In this document: piece after piece, positions 11,547 through 24,043 of the stretch
Numbering within the stretch: the first letter of the stretch is position 1
How the letters are laid out: each line of letters starts with the position of its first letter
NCBI RefSeq assembly: GCF_013426205.1
Contig: NC_089423.1
Span: 1,922,001-1,986,000 of the forward strand
Source: Metarhizium brunneum
Taxonomy: Eukaryota > Ascomycota > Sordariomycetes > Hypocreales > Clavicipitaceae
Length of the DNA: 64,000 nucleotides
Reading direction: 5' to 3'
Notes under the pieces: model-generated
The model's database searches: none
Seen by the model: the letters and a program-made list of their open reading frames with translations, nothing else
What the model was told of the DNA's origin: nothing
Translations under genes and position numbers: made by a program

Positions 11547-12500
11547 CCTGCGATACGAGTTGAAAGGAAGGAAAGTCGTTACGAGAGACGGCGGCCTATG
11601 GGTGAGTAAAGAAATAAAGGGGGCAGAGGAAAGGAACAGAAGGGGTCAGGCGAAAAATTGAAGGCGGGTAGAAGAATAGAGAAGAAAAGGAATCGACAAG
11701 CAGCTCTCGGAAGCGTCTCTTCGATACTGGCTGTCGACGTCGAAGGAAATGGTGGATGGTTTTGAAGAGAAGATGTAGAAGAGGAGTAAAAACTCGAGCC
11801 GAAGATGAGGTTTGCAGGCAGCAAGTGGATAAATGGATCCCAGACACGAGCTTGCAGATAACTGCGAGAAGCTAGGCAGGCAGCTGGCAGGAAGTTGACG
11901 GGCAGTTGGCAGGTAACCCGTGAGGATAACTTGCCTGAGGGCTGGCTGCCAGTCGAGGACTGGTCAATGTTACTAATCGACAGTCGTTCGTCTTTGCATT
12001 CATCCATAGCTGACGAAGGGCCGCCGCCGTGATTCATCAAAAGACATCTGAATATCAGGCAAGTACGGCGAAGATCGGTCGGCATGAATGTAGGCACAGG
12101 TCTTTCAGATATTACCATCCAAATATCATTGGCTCTCACTCTTTTGTGATACCTGAGCCCGCGCTGCCGTCAACCACGCCACGACTGCTGACGATAGCAA
12201 AAAATTCGAGTAGGAATTCCGATCACGGGTGGAAGATTAGCAGGCACCAATAAAATCGCGATGAACAATGTATTCGTCTCATGTAGACACTAGTCCTTCC
12301 GTCGCCTGCAGGTCCAGTCACTCAGCTCTGTCCTCCAAACGCCAGAACGGGGGTTATCTTTGCATCCCAAATCTTCGAAACAACCAAAAATACAATCCCA
12401 GTCGCATCCGGTGCCGGTTCAAAAACGTAAATTTACAAAAGCACGGTCCACCGTGCCATCATTCTACAATTGATCAACGTGCCAAGGATCCAAGGGTCGG
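11547..12500. other. Intergenic between GT15 gene and hir1
   Basis: Promoter side of the GT15 gene and 3' flank of hir1. Pyrimidine-rich runs on the reverse strand at about 11600-11760 make long but low-complexity frames. No gene, RNA or repeat supported. Confidence 0.45.
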
Positions 12501-15500
12501 CTAAGCCTCTACGTCCATGTTGTCAACGTCCACGGCGCTCTCTTCCAGGCTAAGGTCAAGGACCCGTGCGTACTGTGATGTCAACCGTTGCAACTCGCGA
12601 TATTTGCCTGTGGATCTTGTTAGACACAGCACATAATATCCACAGCTGATGGGACAGGCACGACTTACCAAGAATCAAAACGACCCCTCTGATAAGTTCC
12701 TTGCGATTCCAACCACAAATCTCATCATCGACGCCGTACCATCCTTTGCCTTGCTGATTTTCGATGTGCTTTTCCCGCAGAATACCACCCATTAGACTAT
12801 TAAGAAGCTCCTCAACCTTGGGTCGGGTCCCCTCTGCTCCCAGGCGCTTGGCATACATGAACAGATACAGGCGAAACTCTTCTTTGGCTCCGAGTTGCAA
12901 TGCGCCAGCAATACGATTTTCCAGATGAGCAATGCTGATGGTGCTTTCCAAATCTTCACTTTCTTTCCGCTGCATGACAGTCTTGATCATGCGCTGCAGA
13001 GCATACGCACGACCCTTGAGGAGAAACTCGTTCGTCGTGTGACGCTCCAGGAATGGTATAATACCAGAAGAGACGGTAGCGGTCGTGGTCTCGTCTCCAG
13101 TCTCCGTGGAAGTAGCCCCAACAGCTGTTGATTGTAATGCGGATATTGAAGAATCATTCGAATTCCAGTACTGAGACCCAACTGCCCACCAGGCTTCGCT
13201 CAGCCGCTGCCAGGTGTACATTTCCCGAGCATAGTAGAATCCGTCGCCGTTAGTAAGTGTCACGACAATGTATCCGTTTGTGTTTAGATGAGCAGAAGTG
13301 ACTCCCGGCCCAGGGCTCGCGGTGTGCTGGTTCAACGACGTGGTGGCTACATCGAGGATCGGTCCAAGTGACACTGGAGGATGCGGTGAAGCTTGCATTT
13401 TCAAGTCCCAGACATGCGCCAATCCAACGGCAGTTATGCACAACAGCCAATGCTCTCGACATTCCAGAATGACTGGTTGGGATTCAAGTATAATAGGGTT
13501 CAGCAAACGCCTACCGGCGGGTGTCCATACGTGAACAGACCCGTCCTCACAGGCTGCCGCCCAAAAGTTCTTGTTGGCAGTTACCAGGATAACGGCTCGG
13601 GGAAGAAACTCCTGCCATAGCAACTTTCCTCTCTTCGTGACCATGACGTGCGATGGATCCCGTGGGTTCGTGTCGTTTTTGGCTTCCATGATGATACTTT
13701 CTGGGGCCTTGGATGCATCTTCGGAAGTGCCATCCGGCTGTAACACCCCTCGATCCATTGGACGGAGAATATGTGATCGAATCCGAGGGACTGCCAATCT
13801 CACTTGAGAAAATGATATTGATGGATTTAAAACTGCTGGACGCAGAAATTCGGGCGTAGGGACCACTCCATTCTGCACTAGAGTAAGAGCGGCAGGCTCT
13901 ACGCCATCAATGCCGTTGGTAACTATTGGCAAAGGACCTATTGCAACTCGCCTGGCCGCAGGTTCTTCTTCATCCTCGTCGGCCTCTCCAGTGACAGATT
14001 TTCTCTTGTTTCCCAGGAGCATGGAAGCGATGCCACCTTTGGGTAGTCCGTCGAACGGCTTGCTGAGATCTAGAGTGGTTTGCGGGGCATCATTCTGCGT
14101 GGTCTTGGTTGCTGTTGAGCCAACTAGCTGTGTCTGGGGCAACGAGGACTGACCAGTACCGGACGACGAAACAAGAAGAGGTGCAACACGTTTCTTGCCG
14201 TCCTTGCCAATCGTGACTCGTGACTTTAGCTCTTTGACGCGGTCTGCGATCTTGTCTGCAGCCTTGTCTGCAGCCTTATCCTCTTGCTCCTCGCCAGGGC
14301 TTTTGGCCGGCTCGGAGCCGCCATTTGTGGCAGTGGCATGCTTCTCCGATCCAGCCTTTGTACCATTTGGAGCCGGGGTAGACTCCTTTGGCGTATCTGA
14401 TGGCAGGTCTCCCATGAGCGCACCCATCCTCGACTCGACGGCTTTGGACTCTCCGGCTTTGCTGTGCGTCTCCAGCAACAGGCCATCCACGTCCTCGGGC
14501 ATGCCCATTCCTTTGCGAGACGCGCCATATTTCTGCAAAGCCCTCACGTTTTCTTCGGTTTGAGCAACCCAACCGAGCTCTCCTTCCTCAAACTTGACGA
14601 CCACAACACCACCATCTAAGCTGGCAGCGAAAAGCGTCTGGCCATCGGGAGCCCATGATAAATCAGATATCGATTTGCTGCTGAGATCTTGAAGAACGAC
14701 AACGGGCCGCGATGTATTCGTGTTCCATATGCAAAGGGTCTTGTCTTGACCGGCAGTGGCGGCGACAGTGACGAGCAACGGATTAGAAGTTCCATTCGAC
14801 GTGGCATTTTCATCTGGTTTGACCGTGTGGAAGAGTCGTGGGGAGAACATGCAAACTTCGGTTGGCGCTTCGTGGCCGATCAGGTTGATCTCGCTGTCCC
14901 ACCTGGTGCGCTCGATGATGGCGACTGAGCTGACAGGGCCGTTTACGGCATTGGCGGCGGCGATGTGATTGCCGTCAGGGGACCATGAGCACCGCCGGAA
15001 GTACGTGGTGAGGGGCGAGCTCTTGAATGGTGCACTGATTGTGGTCTCGAGAACAAAGTTGTTGATCATGTCATGTTGTGTAGAGTTTGGGGCCGGGGGC
15101 GTATAACGGAAAATTTTAATGGTTCGGTCGTCGCTTGCCGTCGCAAAGAACTTGTTGGCAGGGTCAAACGTGATACCCTTGACATGGCTCTGATGCGCCG
15201 GGATGGCCTTGAGCTTCTCGAACGTGTAGCCAGACCAAACAACGACCTTGGAGTCGAGCCCGACGGACACCAGCAGGGACGAGTCCGGGGACCAGGCCAA
15301 ATCCTGAACATCGTTTTCGTGGCCAATGAGTCGCTTGTACGTCTTCCAATTTTCTGCGGGCGGCGGGTCGTTGTTCCCAAAGGCGATGGCAGGCGTTTTG
15401 TCCAGATGGTATACGCAAATGAGCTTGTCGTCGGCACCGCTGGCCAAGTACCGTCCATTGGGGGAAAACCGCACAGAGTGAATTGTCCCCAAGTGATGGC

Positions 15501-15699
15501 TCATGTGGCAGAGCTGGCGCGGCTTCGTGTAGCTGGCATCTTTCGCATTGAAGATGGCGTCGGTCGACCAGACTCGAACGTGGCCATCACCACCGGCGGT
15601 CGCGAGTCGTTTGCCATCGGGGGAAATGTGACAGCTATACACCTCAAAGTCTTTCTGCTCGCCACTGTGACTCAGCCACGAGGGCTTTATGATGTGCAT
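12501..15699 (-). CDS. hir1: Histone chaperone Hir1 (HIRA-family WD40 protein)
   Basis: Exons 15699..12669 and 12607..12501 give 1045 residues. The intron (GTAAGT..CACAG) replaces the read-through tail with the proper acidic end LDLSLEESAVDVDNMDVEA. N-terminus MHIIKPSWLSHSG is the standard Hir1 start. WD40 blades fill residues 1-380 (HISPDGKRLATAGGDGHVRVW, IHSVRFSPNGRYLASGADD, DLAWSPDSSLLVSVGLDSKVVVW). A linker of low complexity contains the HIRA B motif RVTIGKDGKKRVAPLLVS (about residue 495), which binds Asf1 in known members. The carboxy Hira domain (about 680-880) includes NFWAAACEDGSVHVW and HWLLCITAVGLAHVWDL. The HIR complex deposits H3-H4 independently of replication and represses histone genes and cryptic transcription. 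Length is normal for filamentous fungi. Confidence 0.97.
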
Positions 15700-16983
15700 G
15701 TCGGCGGCGCTCGTGGCATGGGCTCTGGCAATGATTGAAAAGGTTGAAGGGTGGTCAAGAGTGGGAGCATTGAAGCTGTCAAGTCAGTTCAACCAGACCG
15801 GACTGCTTGGCGGCGGCGGCGGCGACGACGCGAAATGATTTGATAGGCGCGGCGGCGCGTTGCTGCGGTCTGGTGCGTCTCAGCGCGGGCAATGGTCAAC
15901 TGGTGCCAGGCGCTTGTGCGCTTCTTTCCGGCCTAGACAAGGCCAGACCAGACTTGACCCAACATGGAATTCCGACGTCGCAGGCATTCACGGACTCGTC
16001 GACTCCTTCCACTGCATGCTCTGGACCTCGCATCCGGCACAATCTCGCCACCACCTACTTAAGTAGCATACATGAGCATGAGCCTGTGAATGGACAAAGT
16101 GAAGGAGCTCAATGGCTTCAATGTCTCACTTGTGGTCTGACAATGCTGATACTATCGGTCCATCTGTGAAGCGCCATTGTTCGCTGTTGGGCAGCCAAAT
16201 CCCGGCGCATCTGACATGATGACTTTGTGTGAAATGATAAGTGCTTGTCCAGCTCCGAGATTCAACTTCTGTTCGACGCAAAATGACACATCTCTTTCGA
16301 CTTTTGCGGACATGCAACCAGCTTCATGTGTCACCATCCTTTCTTCTCCCCTTCATCGTACTTGGACTGCTTCCCACAACCCACCCTGCTCTACCACGAA
16401 CGAGCATTGAACCAGGATCATAGATTCCCGTCAATCTACTCCAGATGAACTCACCCACTCTTCAAGGTCAATAAATCAATGAATTCAAAAAAAATTACCA
16501 CTGAGGCGTAAAGACTACCCAGCATGGGAAGACAAGAGACATCCATCTCGAACTAAGTGAATTCCCTGTAGCTAGAATGATGTGGGAAAGCTATGCAGAT
16601 GGAAGAGACATGGAGCAAGTAGAAGCTGAATATTCATACCATCCTCTACATCTACCTAACTGGTGGTTACCTAGCTGCTAGTAGCACCCAAAGACTTTGC
16701 ATCGCTCGGTTGTACTACCTCACCCTGTTACACATTGAAGCAGTAATATCCATCATACTTCTCCTGAACTCGACATCATTCATGACTAGATAGGTAATCA
16801 CTCCCACTATCACAGATGACGGATACATGAGCAATGAACAATGCCCTCGACTCAGTATTTAAGCCATGATGTTGCCGCAGCATACCGACTGGAAGATGCC
16901 CATCAGTCTCCCTCCCTCGACGGCACCTGCGAGTAATAGCACGAGATCGATCTTTTTCTTCCTGAACTTTGTGACGAAAGAAG
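15700..16983. other. Divergent promoter region hir1 / amidoligase
   Basis: 1.3 kb between divergent starts. A GGC-rich run at 15809-15850 lies just upstream of hir1. No supported gene; frames here are short shadows. Confidence 0.5.
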
Positions 16984-18303
16984 ATGGCAAAGAACTTCGG
17001 TATAGAGATTGAATTTATGCTGGCTGGAAGACCACCTTCCGCCATCCTACACCCACGCTTATCCGGCGATGATCGCTGGCCCGACTCCGAAAGCCACCAC
17101 GATATTTATGAGACGTACTCTGCGAGTCTGGATACTTTGAAAGTATGCGAGGCCTTGACAAGCTGCAACCTGCCGGTCGCCTGTCGCATTAACCCAGGCA
17201 AGCTTCAGGATCCCTTGACCAAACTTCCTGAAGGGGATCTGGTGGAGGATATCGAAGGCACTTACGTCACACGCACAGGCAATCTTGAAGACCCTGAACA
17301 TCCCCTTAGAAAAGCTGAAATTGGGCATGTGTTCCGGGTATGGAACAAAAATTTGGCCAAGGAGAACTTCCCGGGTCAACAATATCACCTTGGTCAGCAA
17401 CACCAGTTCCGGTTCTGGTTGGTGGACGGCGAACATATCCCCAATAGAAGCAACGAGCGTCCTCCGACGGATCATTCTTGGAATGGAATGGAAATAAGCT
17501 TGCCAGTCATCTCGGATCAGAAAGAGATAGATGCTGGACTACCAACTTTGACAGGGGCATTTGAGGCGTTGAGGAACAGCCTCCTGATCAACCTTACTTC
17601 AGATTGCGGTCTGCATATCCACAGCAGTCCTTCGTCGGGATCAATCGATCTCCCACTGGCCAAGAAGGTGATTGCTGTGATTCGCCTACTTGAGGAGCCA
17701 TTCATTCAGAGAATTTGTCATCCGGTTCGACGCAATTTACCTTCCGTGGAACCCATCGGCAGTATGTCAATCCTTGGGAGGAAGGGCAAGGGTGATGAGA
17801 CAGAGACGGCACCGTCCGTCGGAGGCTTCATACAGACCATTCAAGGCATCCGATCTAAGCTGCAAAACAGGTCTCCAGACGAGCCCGACGCTTTTCGATT
17901 CATGCAGTTCTTATTTGCATCAAAGACAATAGACAGCCTCCGGAAAGACTTGAAATCGGGGACGTCTGGGACGACGACGCCACATCGATGTGGCATTGCA
18001 ATTAGTCTCCTGGGAACTGTGGAATTTCGATACCCCCAGAGCTCGTTTGACCCCGAGTGGCCTGCCTTTTGGGTGAAATTGATGCAGAAGATTTTCCAAA
18101 TCTGTGCTCAGCCCGACGCAGCGTTCTCTGCAAGCTTCGAACGATTATACGAATTGGGCACTAGACAGCAAGCACTTGGCTGGGAGAGTTGGTTAGAAGA
18201 ACTGGGCCTCTCTTCTCAATACAGAGAAGTCTGTGCTCGTCACATGGATGACGCCAACTCTCCACGCAAAAACGAGATACTGCCAAAAGTTAGCGGTGTA
18301 TAA
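16984..18303 (+). CDS. Putative amidoligase-family protein (ATP-grasp/GS-like, PF12224 type)
   Basis: A single exon of 439 residues from ATG 16984 to TAA. It begins MAKNFGIEIEFML, where GIEIEF is the glutamate-rich strand motif that opens amidoligase_2 domains and resembles the metal-binding strand of glutamine synthetase/gamma-glutamylcysteine ligase. Further family-like features are DCGLHIHSS (about residue 205, a GxHxH-type metal/nucleotide motif), ISLLGTVEFRYPQSSFDPEW (residues about 340-360, the R..Q/E..D segment) and predicted helices between them. Such proteins probably form amide bonds between a carboxylate and an amine using ATP; fungal members have no established substrate. No signal peptide or membrane segment is visible, so it is likely cytosolic. 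Neighbours give no functional hint. Confidence 0.8.
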   Translation: MAKNFGIEIEFMLAGRPPSAILHPRLSGDDRWPDSESHHDIYETYSASLDTLKVCEALTSCNLPVACRINPGKLQDPLTKLPEGDLVEDIEGTYVTRTGNLEDPEHPLRKAEIGHVFRVWNKNLAKENFPGQQYHLGQQHQFRFWLVDGEHIPNRSNERPPTDHSWNGMEISLPVISDQKEIDAGLPTLTGAFEALRNSLLINLTSDCGLHIHSSPSSGSIDLPLAKKVIAVIRLLEEPFIQRICHPVRRNLPSVEPIGSMSILGRKGKGDETETAPSVGGFIQTIQGIRSKLQNRSPDEPDAFRFMQFLFASKTIDSLRKDLKSGTSGTTTPHRCGIAISLLGTVEFRYPQSSFDPEWPAFWVKLMQKIFQICAQPDAAFSASFERLYELGTRQQALGWESWLEELGLSSQYREVCARHMDDANSPRKNEILPKVSGV

Positions 18304-19127
18304 CGTGTGGCGGGCCTGCTTTTCTGGACGAATACTGGCTTTGGGTTTTAGAGAAGTATGGAATGGCAGTCTTTGCCTACACTGTACAGACCCTTGGGAA
18401 CGGGATGGCTGTAGTCATCGGAAGAATGGAATGAAATTCGGTAGTTTTGCTCAAAAACTGACTGTGGGTTGTTTACCACGAGAGATTCCCCTACACGGAT
18501 TGGATAGATTGGATAAATTTGGTAAAGGGGGTCCAAAATAGAGAGTTATTATTTTTATTGAACCAAAAAATACTCACATGCAACTGCATCAGCATCATCA
18601 GATCGCAATTTGTGAAAACGCGTTGCACTCGGCCATTGATATAGGGTAGCTATGAAGCATTGACGTAGTCCATGTGTTCATGTAGAAAGGAGAGTAGGAA
18701 GAGGGCCGACCTAGCAGGGAAGGAATGGGCCCCACTATGCTGGCCAATCACGTCATGCTTTTTGCCACCATTGCTCACTCCATTCACGATTTATAACCCA
18801 AGTCATGCATGGCTCGTGTCAGATGCACTTGAGCTTTCCACCATCACCGTTCCTGCTGTCGCCTTGACTAGCCGTCATTAGGAAGTCGCTGGGAGACCGC
18901 ATCTACTGGTTTGCGAGAGAACCATGACGACAGTCCAACCCGAAAGTCATGGTTTTATCTCATCGTCTCCCAGCTCCAGCCCTTAGATGACTGGCATCCT
19001 ATGTGAAGCGTCACCAGATGTATTAATGATATAGACTGTGAAACAAGGAGGAGATCTTCTTCAAAGCTCTCGAAAAAGTTCGACAATAATGCAACAGGCT
19101 GCCTCCGGTACTCTCTGATTGGTTACC
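18304..19127. other. Intergenic between amidoligase and rad26-like gene
   Basis: About 820 bp containing the 3' flank of the amidoligase gene and the promoter of the SNF2 gene. Nothing else recognised. Confidence 0.5.
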
Positions 19128-22100
19128 ATGGATCGCGACTGGGAACAAGACCAGAGCGCCGATGGCGAAGGAGGCGAACATTTGGTCGAAAAGATGATCG
19201 CAGCCGCTCAGGGAGCAATGCAAACCGAGCAGACTGCTGACAGACCTGAGTCAGAGGTCATGACTGAAGAAGATGCTTTGAAGAATTTGACGGGAACCGT
19301 AAGAGATCAGAATGATTTGGAGCGAGATATCACCATTCAGGCGAGCGCAGCACTGATGGAAGCCGAGGACAAGAAGGACCAGAATCGTATGGCCAAGCTG
19401 GACGCCACAAGACAAAGACTACAATCTCAACTGGACAAAGAGAAGAGGCGCTTAGAGAGGGTTGCTGGTAATCCGTATCAATCGCGCAATGTGCAAAAGG
19501 AGATTGCAAAGCTGGAAGAGGAACTCGGCCAAATTACGGGCGACATTGCAGATTTTCAAGCACGCATTGATAAACGACACCAAGAGAACCAATTAGATGC
19601 TACCACTCATTCCAAGTCCAAGAGGCTTGCTGGCGAAAGTCACCGAGAGTATCTTATTCGAACAGGAAAAATCACCCCGTTTGCTAAGGTGGGAGGAGCC
19701 CGCCCTGAAGGAATAGCTGGCCAACTGGCCGACACCATATTGGAGGCAGAAGAAGAGGCTGCCGCAGAGCAATACAACCAAGAGGCTGAAGGGCCGACTT
19801 CACACCAGCTGCTGCGGCGTCCGGGTTTCGTCGATGACGTCGTTGTAAAAGATCTAAAACCATCAGAATACAACGTAGAGAGTGAGTTCTCACTGCGGCC
19901 AAGAAAGAAGAGGCGGACAGAACGGGAGCGTAGTTCATCAGCAGATTTCGAGCCAGACCATCCGTCGGGGTCAGAATCTGCTGATTCCATAGTTTGGCAA
20001 CAGGGGAATGAAGATGATCTTATTCGACGAGAAAATCGCAAGCAGAAGGCCAAACTCAGAGCACAAGAGCAGGAAGAAGTTGATCTCAGCAAACTTGATG
20101 ATGGCAATGAAAATCTTTACAAACGAAGATTAAAAGATTGGATTTTGAGGAGAAGTAGAGCAAGGCGGGCTCGTCGACAAATGGCGGACAATGAGCATAC
20201 TTCAGCAGAAAGTGATGAGGACGAGGACGAGTGGTTGAAACCATCACCGGACTATCCCGATCATTACATCAATGACGAACTCAAGTTACCTGGTGATATT
20301 CACCCATCCTTATTCGGGTACCAGAAAACTGGCGTCCAGTGGCTAGCAGAGTTATACAAGCAAAACGTTGGAGGAATCATTGGCGACGAAATGGGTCTAG
20401 GTAAAACCGTGCAGTTGATTGCGTTCATCGCTGCCTTGCATCATAGCAAAATGCTCGAGCGTCCAGTTATTGTGGTTGCGCCGGCAACCTTGTTGCGACA
20501 GTGGGTAAGCGAATTCCATCGATGGTGGCCTCCTTTGAGAGTATCGATTCTGCATTCATCGGGTAGTGGCATGATGAATCCTCAGTTTGAGGATGACTAC
20601 GACGTCGAACACTACCGCCCAGTGGCAAACAGGTCCTTGAATGCGGCGAGGAGCATAGTCAGAAGAGTTGTGGACAAAGGTCACGTTCTTGTCACAACTT
20701 ACACAGGCCTCCAGACCTATGCAGATGAATTGCTCCCAGTGGAATGGGGCTATGCTGTACTGGACGAAGGGCACAAGATTCGAAACCCCAACGCCGAAAT
20801 AACTGTTACTTGCAAGGAATTAAACACTCCAAACCGAGTGATATTGTCCGGTACACCCGTGCAAAACAACCTGACCGAACTCTGGTCCCTGTTTGACTTC
20901 ATATACCCAATGCGATTAGGAACTCTGGTCAATTTTCGGACACAATTTGAAATACCCATTCGGCAAGGAGGTTATGCCAATGCGTCGAACCTTCAAGTCA
21001 TGACAGCCGAAAAGTGCGCCGAGGCACTCAAAGAGACCATCAGTGAATACTTGCTTCAGCGCTTGAAGATTGACGTAGCAGCGGATTTGCCCGAAAAGAC
21101 GGAACAGGTTTTGTTTTGCAAGCTGACCGAAGGGCAACGCAAGGCGTACGAAACATTTCTTGGTTCAGATGAGGTATCAGCCATTTTGAACAGACGACGC
21201 CAGTCACTGTACGGAATTGACATTCTGCGAAAAATTTGCAACCACCCAGACCTGTTGGACAAGAGTCTCGGAAGCAAGACCGGCTACAATTTTGGAAGCC
21301 CAAAGCTCTCAGCTAAATTGGAGCTCACCAAGGACCTGCTACAAAAGGTCATGATACCGAACGACCACAAGACACTGCTCTTCTCGCAAGGTAAATTAAT
21401 GCTCAACATTATTGAGAAATGCATGCGCGAATGCAATATAAGCTACTTGCGTTTGGATGGAGAAACACCAGTCGATCAAAGACAACCAATGATTGACAGA
21501 TTCAATACCGATTTATCCATTCATGTCTTTCTCATGACAACCAGAACTGGAGGTTTGGGAACAAATCTTACAGGTGCTGACCGCATTATCATCTTTGATC
21601 CTGATTGGAACCCGTCTACAGATCTGCAAGCTCGGGAACGGGCTTGGAGATTGGGGCAGAACAAACCGGTCAAAATTTATCGACTCATGACCGAAGGTAC
21701 GATTGAGGAGAAAATCTACCACAGGCAAATATTCAAGCAATTCATGACAAACAAAGTGCTTAAAGATCCCAAGCAGCGAAGCTCATATGATTTGTCCGAT
21801 TTGTATGATTTGTTTTCGTACAATGCTGGCGACCAGGCTGCGGCTCAACGAAGCGACGTGTTCAAAGGAGCTGAAGTTGACATATCAGCCAACACTGACG
21901 GGGAAGCTGTTGCAAGGCAACGCTTGGCACCAATCACCAGCGTTGGGCACAAGAAAGGAGATGTCGAGCAAGAGGAGCTTTCAAAAATGAGAATTGTTGC
22001 AGCCATGGAGGACTTCCAAGAAGACGATTCTGCCCATGACGAAAGACGGATGCTGGAAGGCATTTTTTCGCGGTCCGTGAATAGCGCATATGATCATGAA

Positions 22101-22616
22101 CAAATTGTCAATGGCCCACAGAAAGCGAAAGCAGATATCCGTGTGCTGCGTCAAGAAGCCAACCAGGTGGCGCGTGAAGCTGCCGCTCACTTGCGGCATG
22201 CTGCTCAGGAGGCTCGTCGTGTACCAATCGGAACAGTTACATGGACCGGCGAAGTTGGATCTGGGGGAAGACCTGGTGGGAATAGACGGCGCGGAGGCCC
22301 AAGTTCGGCCGGTATTATGAGCAACTTGGCGAACCGGCAGGGCTTGGATGGCGGCAGTGGTAGTAGTTCCCGATCGGGAACACCCGGACTGGACAGGAAC
22401 TTGAAGGCTAAAGACTTCGTCACCATGATCAAAGCTTTCATAAACAGACAGGGTGGACGAGTGCCAAGCAAAATGCTGGTGGATCATTTCAATCCTTATT
22501 GTCCAGGGAAGAAACAGAGTGACGAGTTCAAGACCGCCCTCGATAGAGTGGCCATTTTGAACAAAACTGGCGGTACAGGAAGAGGAATGTGGTCTTTGAG
22601 GCCAGGAGTTGAATAG
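19128..22616 (+). CDS. rhp26: Rad26/Rhp26 (CSB/ERCC6) SNF2-family DNA repair ATPase
   Basis: Single exon, 1162 residues. The start chosen is the ATG at 19128 in a good context (TTACCATGG); an in-frame TTG nine bases upstream is ignored. An N-terminal coiled coil (about 60-165) is followed by acidic and basic linkers, then the two RecA lobes. Motif I is GDEMGLGKTVQ (about 419), motif II DEGH (546-549), motif III LSGTPVQNN, motif V MTTRTGGLGTNL and motif VI QARERAWRLGQ. Rad26/CSB binds stalled RNA polymerase II and starts transcription-coupled nucleotide excision repair in the nucleus. The carboxy end (SKMLVDHFNPYCPGKKQSDEFK) is the winged-helix-like tail seen in fungal Rad26. Length matches fungal orthologues. 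Confidence 0.95.
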   Translation: MDRDWEQDQSADGEGGEHLVEKMIAAAQGAMQTEQTADRPESEVMTEEDALKNLTGTVRDQNDLERDITIQASAALMEAEDKKDQNRMAKLDATRQRLQSQLDKEKRRLERVAGNPYQSRNVQKEIAKLEEELGQITGDIADFQARIDKRHQENQLDATTHSKSKRLAGESHREYLIRTGKITPFAKVGGARPEGIAGQLADTILEAEEEAAAEQYNQEAEGPTSHQLLRRPGFVDDVVVKDLKPSEYNVESEFSLRPRKKRRTERERSSSADFEPDHPSGSESADSIVWQQGNEDDLIRRENRKQKAKLRAQEQEEVDLSKLDDGNENLYKRRLKDWILRRSRARRARRQMADNEHTSAESDEDEDEWLKPSPDYPDHYINDELKLPGDIHPSLFGYQKTGVQWLAELYKQNVGGIIGDEMGLGKTVQLIAFIAALHHSKMLERPVIVVAPATLLRQWVSEFHRWWPPLRVSILHSSGSGMMNPQFEDDYDVEHYRPVANRSLNAARSIVRRVVDKGHVLVTTYTGLQTYADELLPVEWGYAVLDEGHKIRNPNAEITVTCKELNTPNRVILSGTPVQNNLTELWSLFDFIYPMRLGTLVNFRTQFEIPIRQGGYANASNLQVMTAEKCAEALKETISEYLLQRLKIDVAADLPEKTEQVLFCKLTEGQRKAYETFLGSDEVSAILNRRRQSLYGIDILRKICNHPDLLDKSLGSKTGYNFGSPKLSAKLELTKDLLQKVMIPNDHKTLLFSQGKLMLNIIEKCMRECNISYLRLDGETPVDQRQPMIDRFNTDLSIHVFLMTTRTGGLGTNLTGADRIIIFDPDWNPSTDLQARERAWRLGQNKPVKIYRLMTEGTIEEKIYHRQIFKQFMTNKVLKDPKQRSSYDLSDLYDLFSYNAGDQAAAQRSDVFKGAEVDISANTDGEAVARQRLAPITSVGHKKGDVEQEELSKMRIVAAMEDFQEDDSAHDERRMLEGIFSRSVNSAYDHEQIVNGPQKAKADIRVLRQEANQVAREAAAHLRHAAQEARRVPIGTVTWTGEVGSGGRPGGNRRRGGPSSAGIMSNLANRQGLDGGSGSSSRSGTPGLDRNLKAKDFVTMIKAFINRQGGRVPSKMLVDHFNPYCPGKKQSDEFKTALDRVAILNKTGGTGRGMWSLRPGVE

Positions 22617-23011
22617 TGAACTGAACTTGAAGTAAAGTTGGGGTTTCGCATGTACTATTTGTCAAGAACATGGTAGTTGGAATTTCAAAGACCTGACGGT
22701 ACAGTTAGCTTATGAGAATATCATTTTACAATACAATACATTTTGGTTGAGCATAGCCACCACACACATCACAACACGTTGAAGACAAGATCTCGAATTG
22801 GGAGTACTGTTTCATGGGCCTGCTTCGGGGGGCGAATTCATATCCGTCTACCTAGCAGCTCGCCAAAACACCCGCTAATCGGATGTGACAGAGCACAGTA
22901 GAATGGGGACCAGGCGCTATGGCCGTTCCCCTCGTTTTTCTCAACGCCAAAGAGAAACCAGATAGCGAAACTCCAGTCCAAACCAAGCCATTCCCGCCTT
23001 CGAGATGACGC
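22617..23011. other. Intergenic, 3' ends of two convergent genes
   Basis: About 400 bp between the rad26-like gene and S14. No coding frame or RNA recognised. Confidence 0.5.
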
Positions 23012-23723
<712 letters not shown>

Positions 23724-23885
23724 TTTGGGATCGTCTGGTTTCTCGACACTGGCAGTTGGAAATGCAGAACAAATCTTCCCATCATGACTGGCGCCGTAGT
23801 GGTGTGGGTGCGGGAGAGGGCGGGCTGCTAGTGGGCGGTGGGAGGCGGCAGAAACACGAGAATTTTGTGTGTGAGGCACAAAAGA

Positions 23886-23895
23886 CCTAACCCTA
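23886..23895. promoter_or_regulatory. Telomere-like CCTAACCCTA box in shared ribosomal promoter
   Basis: CCTAACCCTA lies midway between the S14 start (23723) and the L7 start (24044). This is 1.7 units of TTAGGG in reverse orientation and fits the binding site of Tbf1-type TRF-like factors, which drive ribosomal protein genes in many ascomycetes. Assignment is by motif only. Confidence 0.5.
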
Positions 23896-24043
23896 TCTTC
23901 GAATTTTGGCGGAAAATCTCCACCTAAATTTTCATGCTCCACTTCGGAAAGAGAAAAAGGACCAACCTACTCGCCATTCCTGCGCTCTTCCTTTCCCATC
24001 CACGCCAATACTAACCGACTTCACCAAACAGTCAGTCGCAAAA

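Noticed and set aside
14195..15738. Long + strand frames opposite hir1
   Set aside because: Antisense shadows of the WD40 gene.
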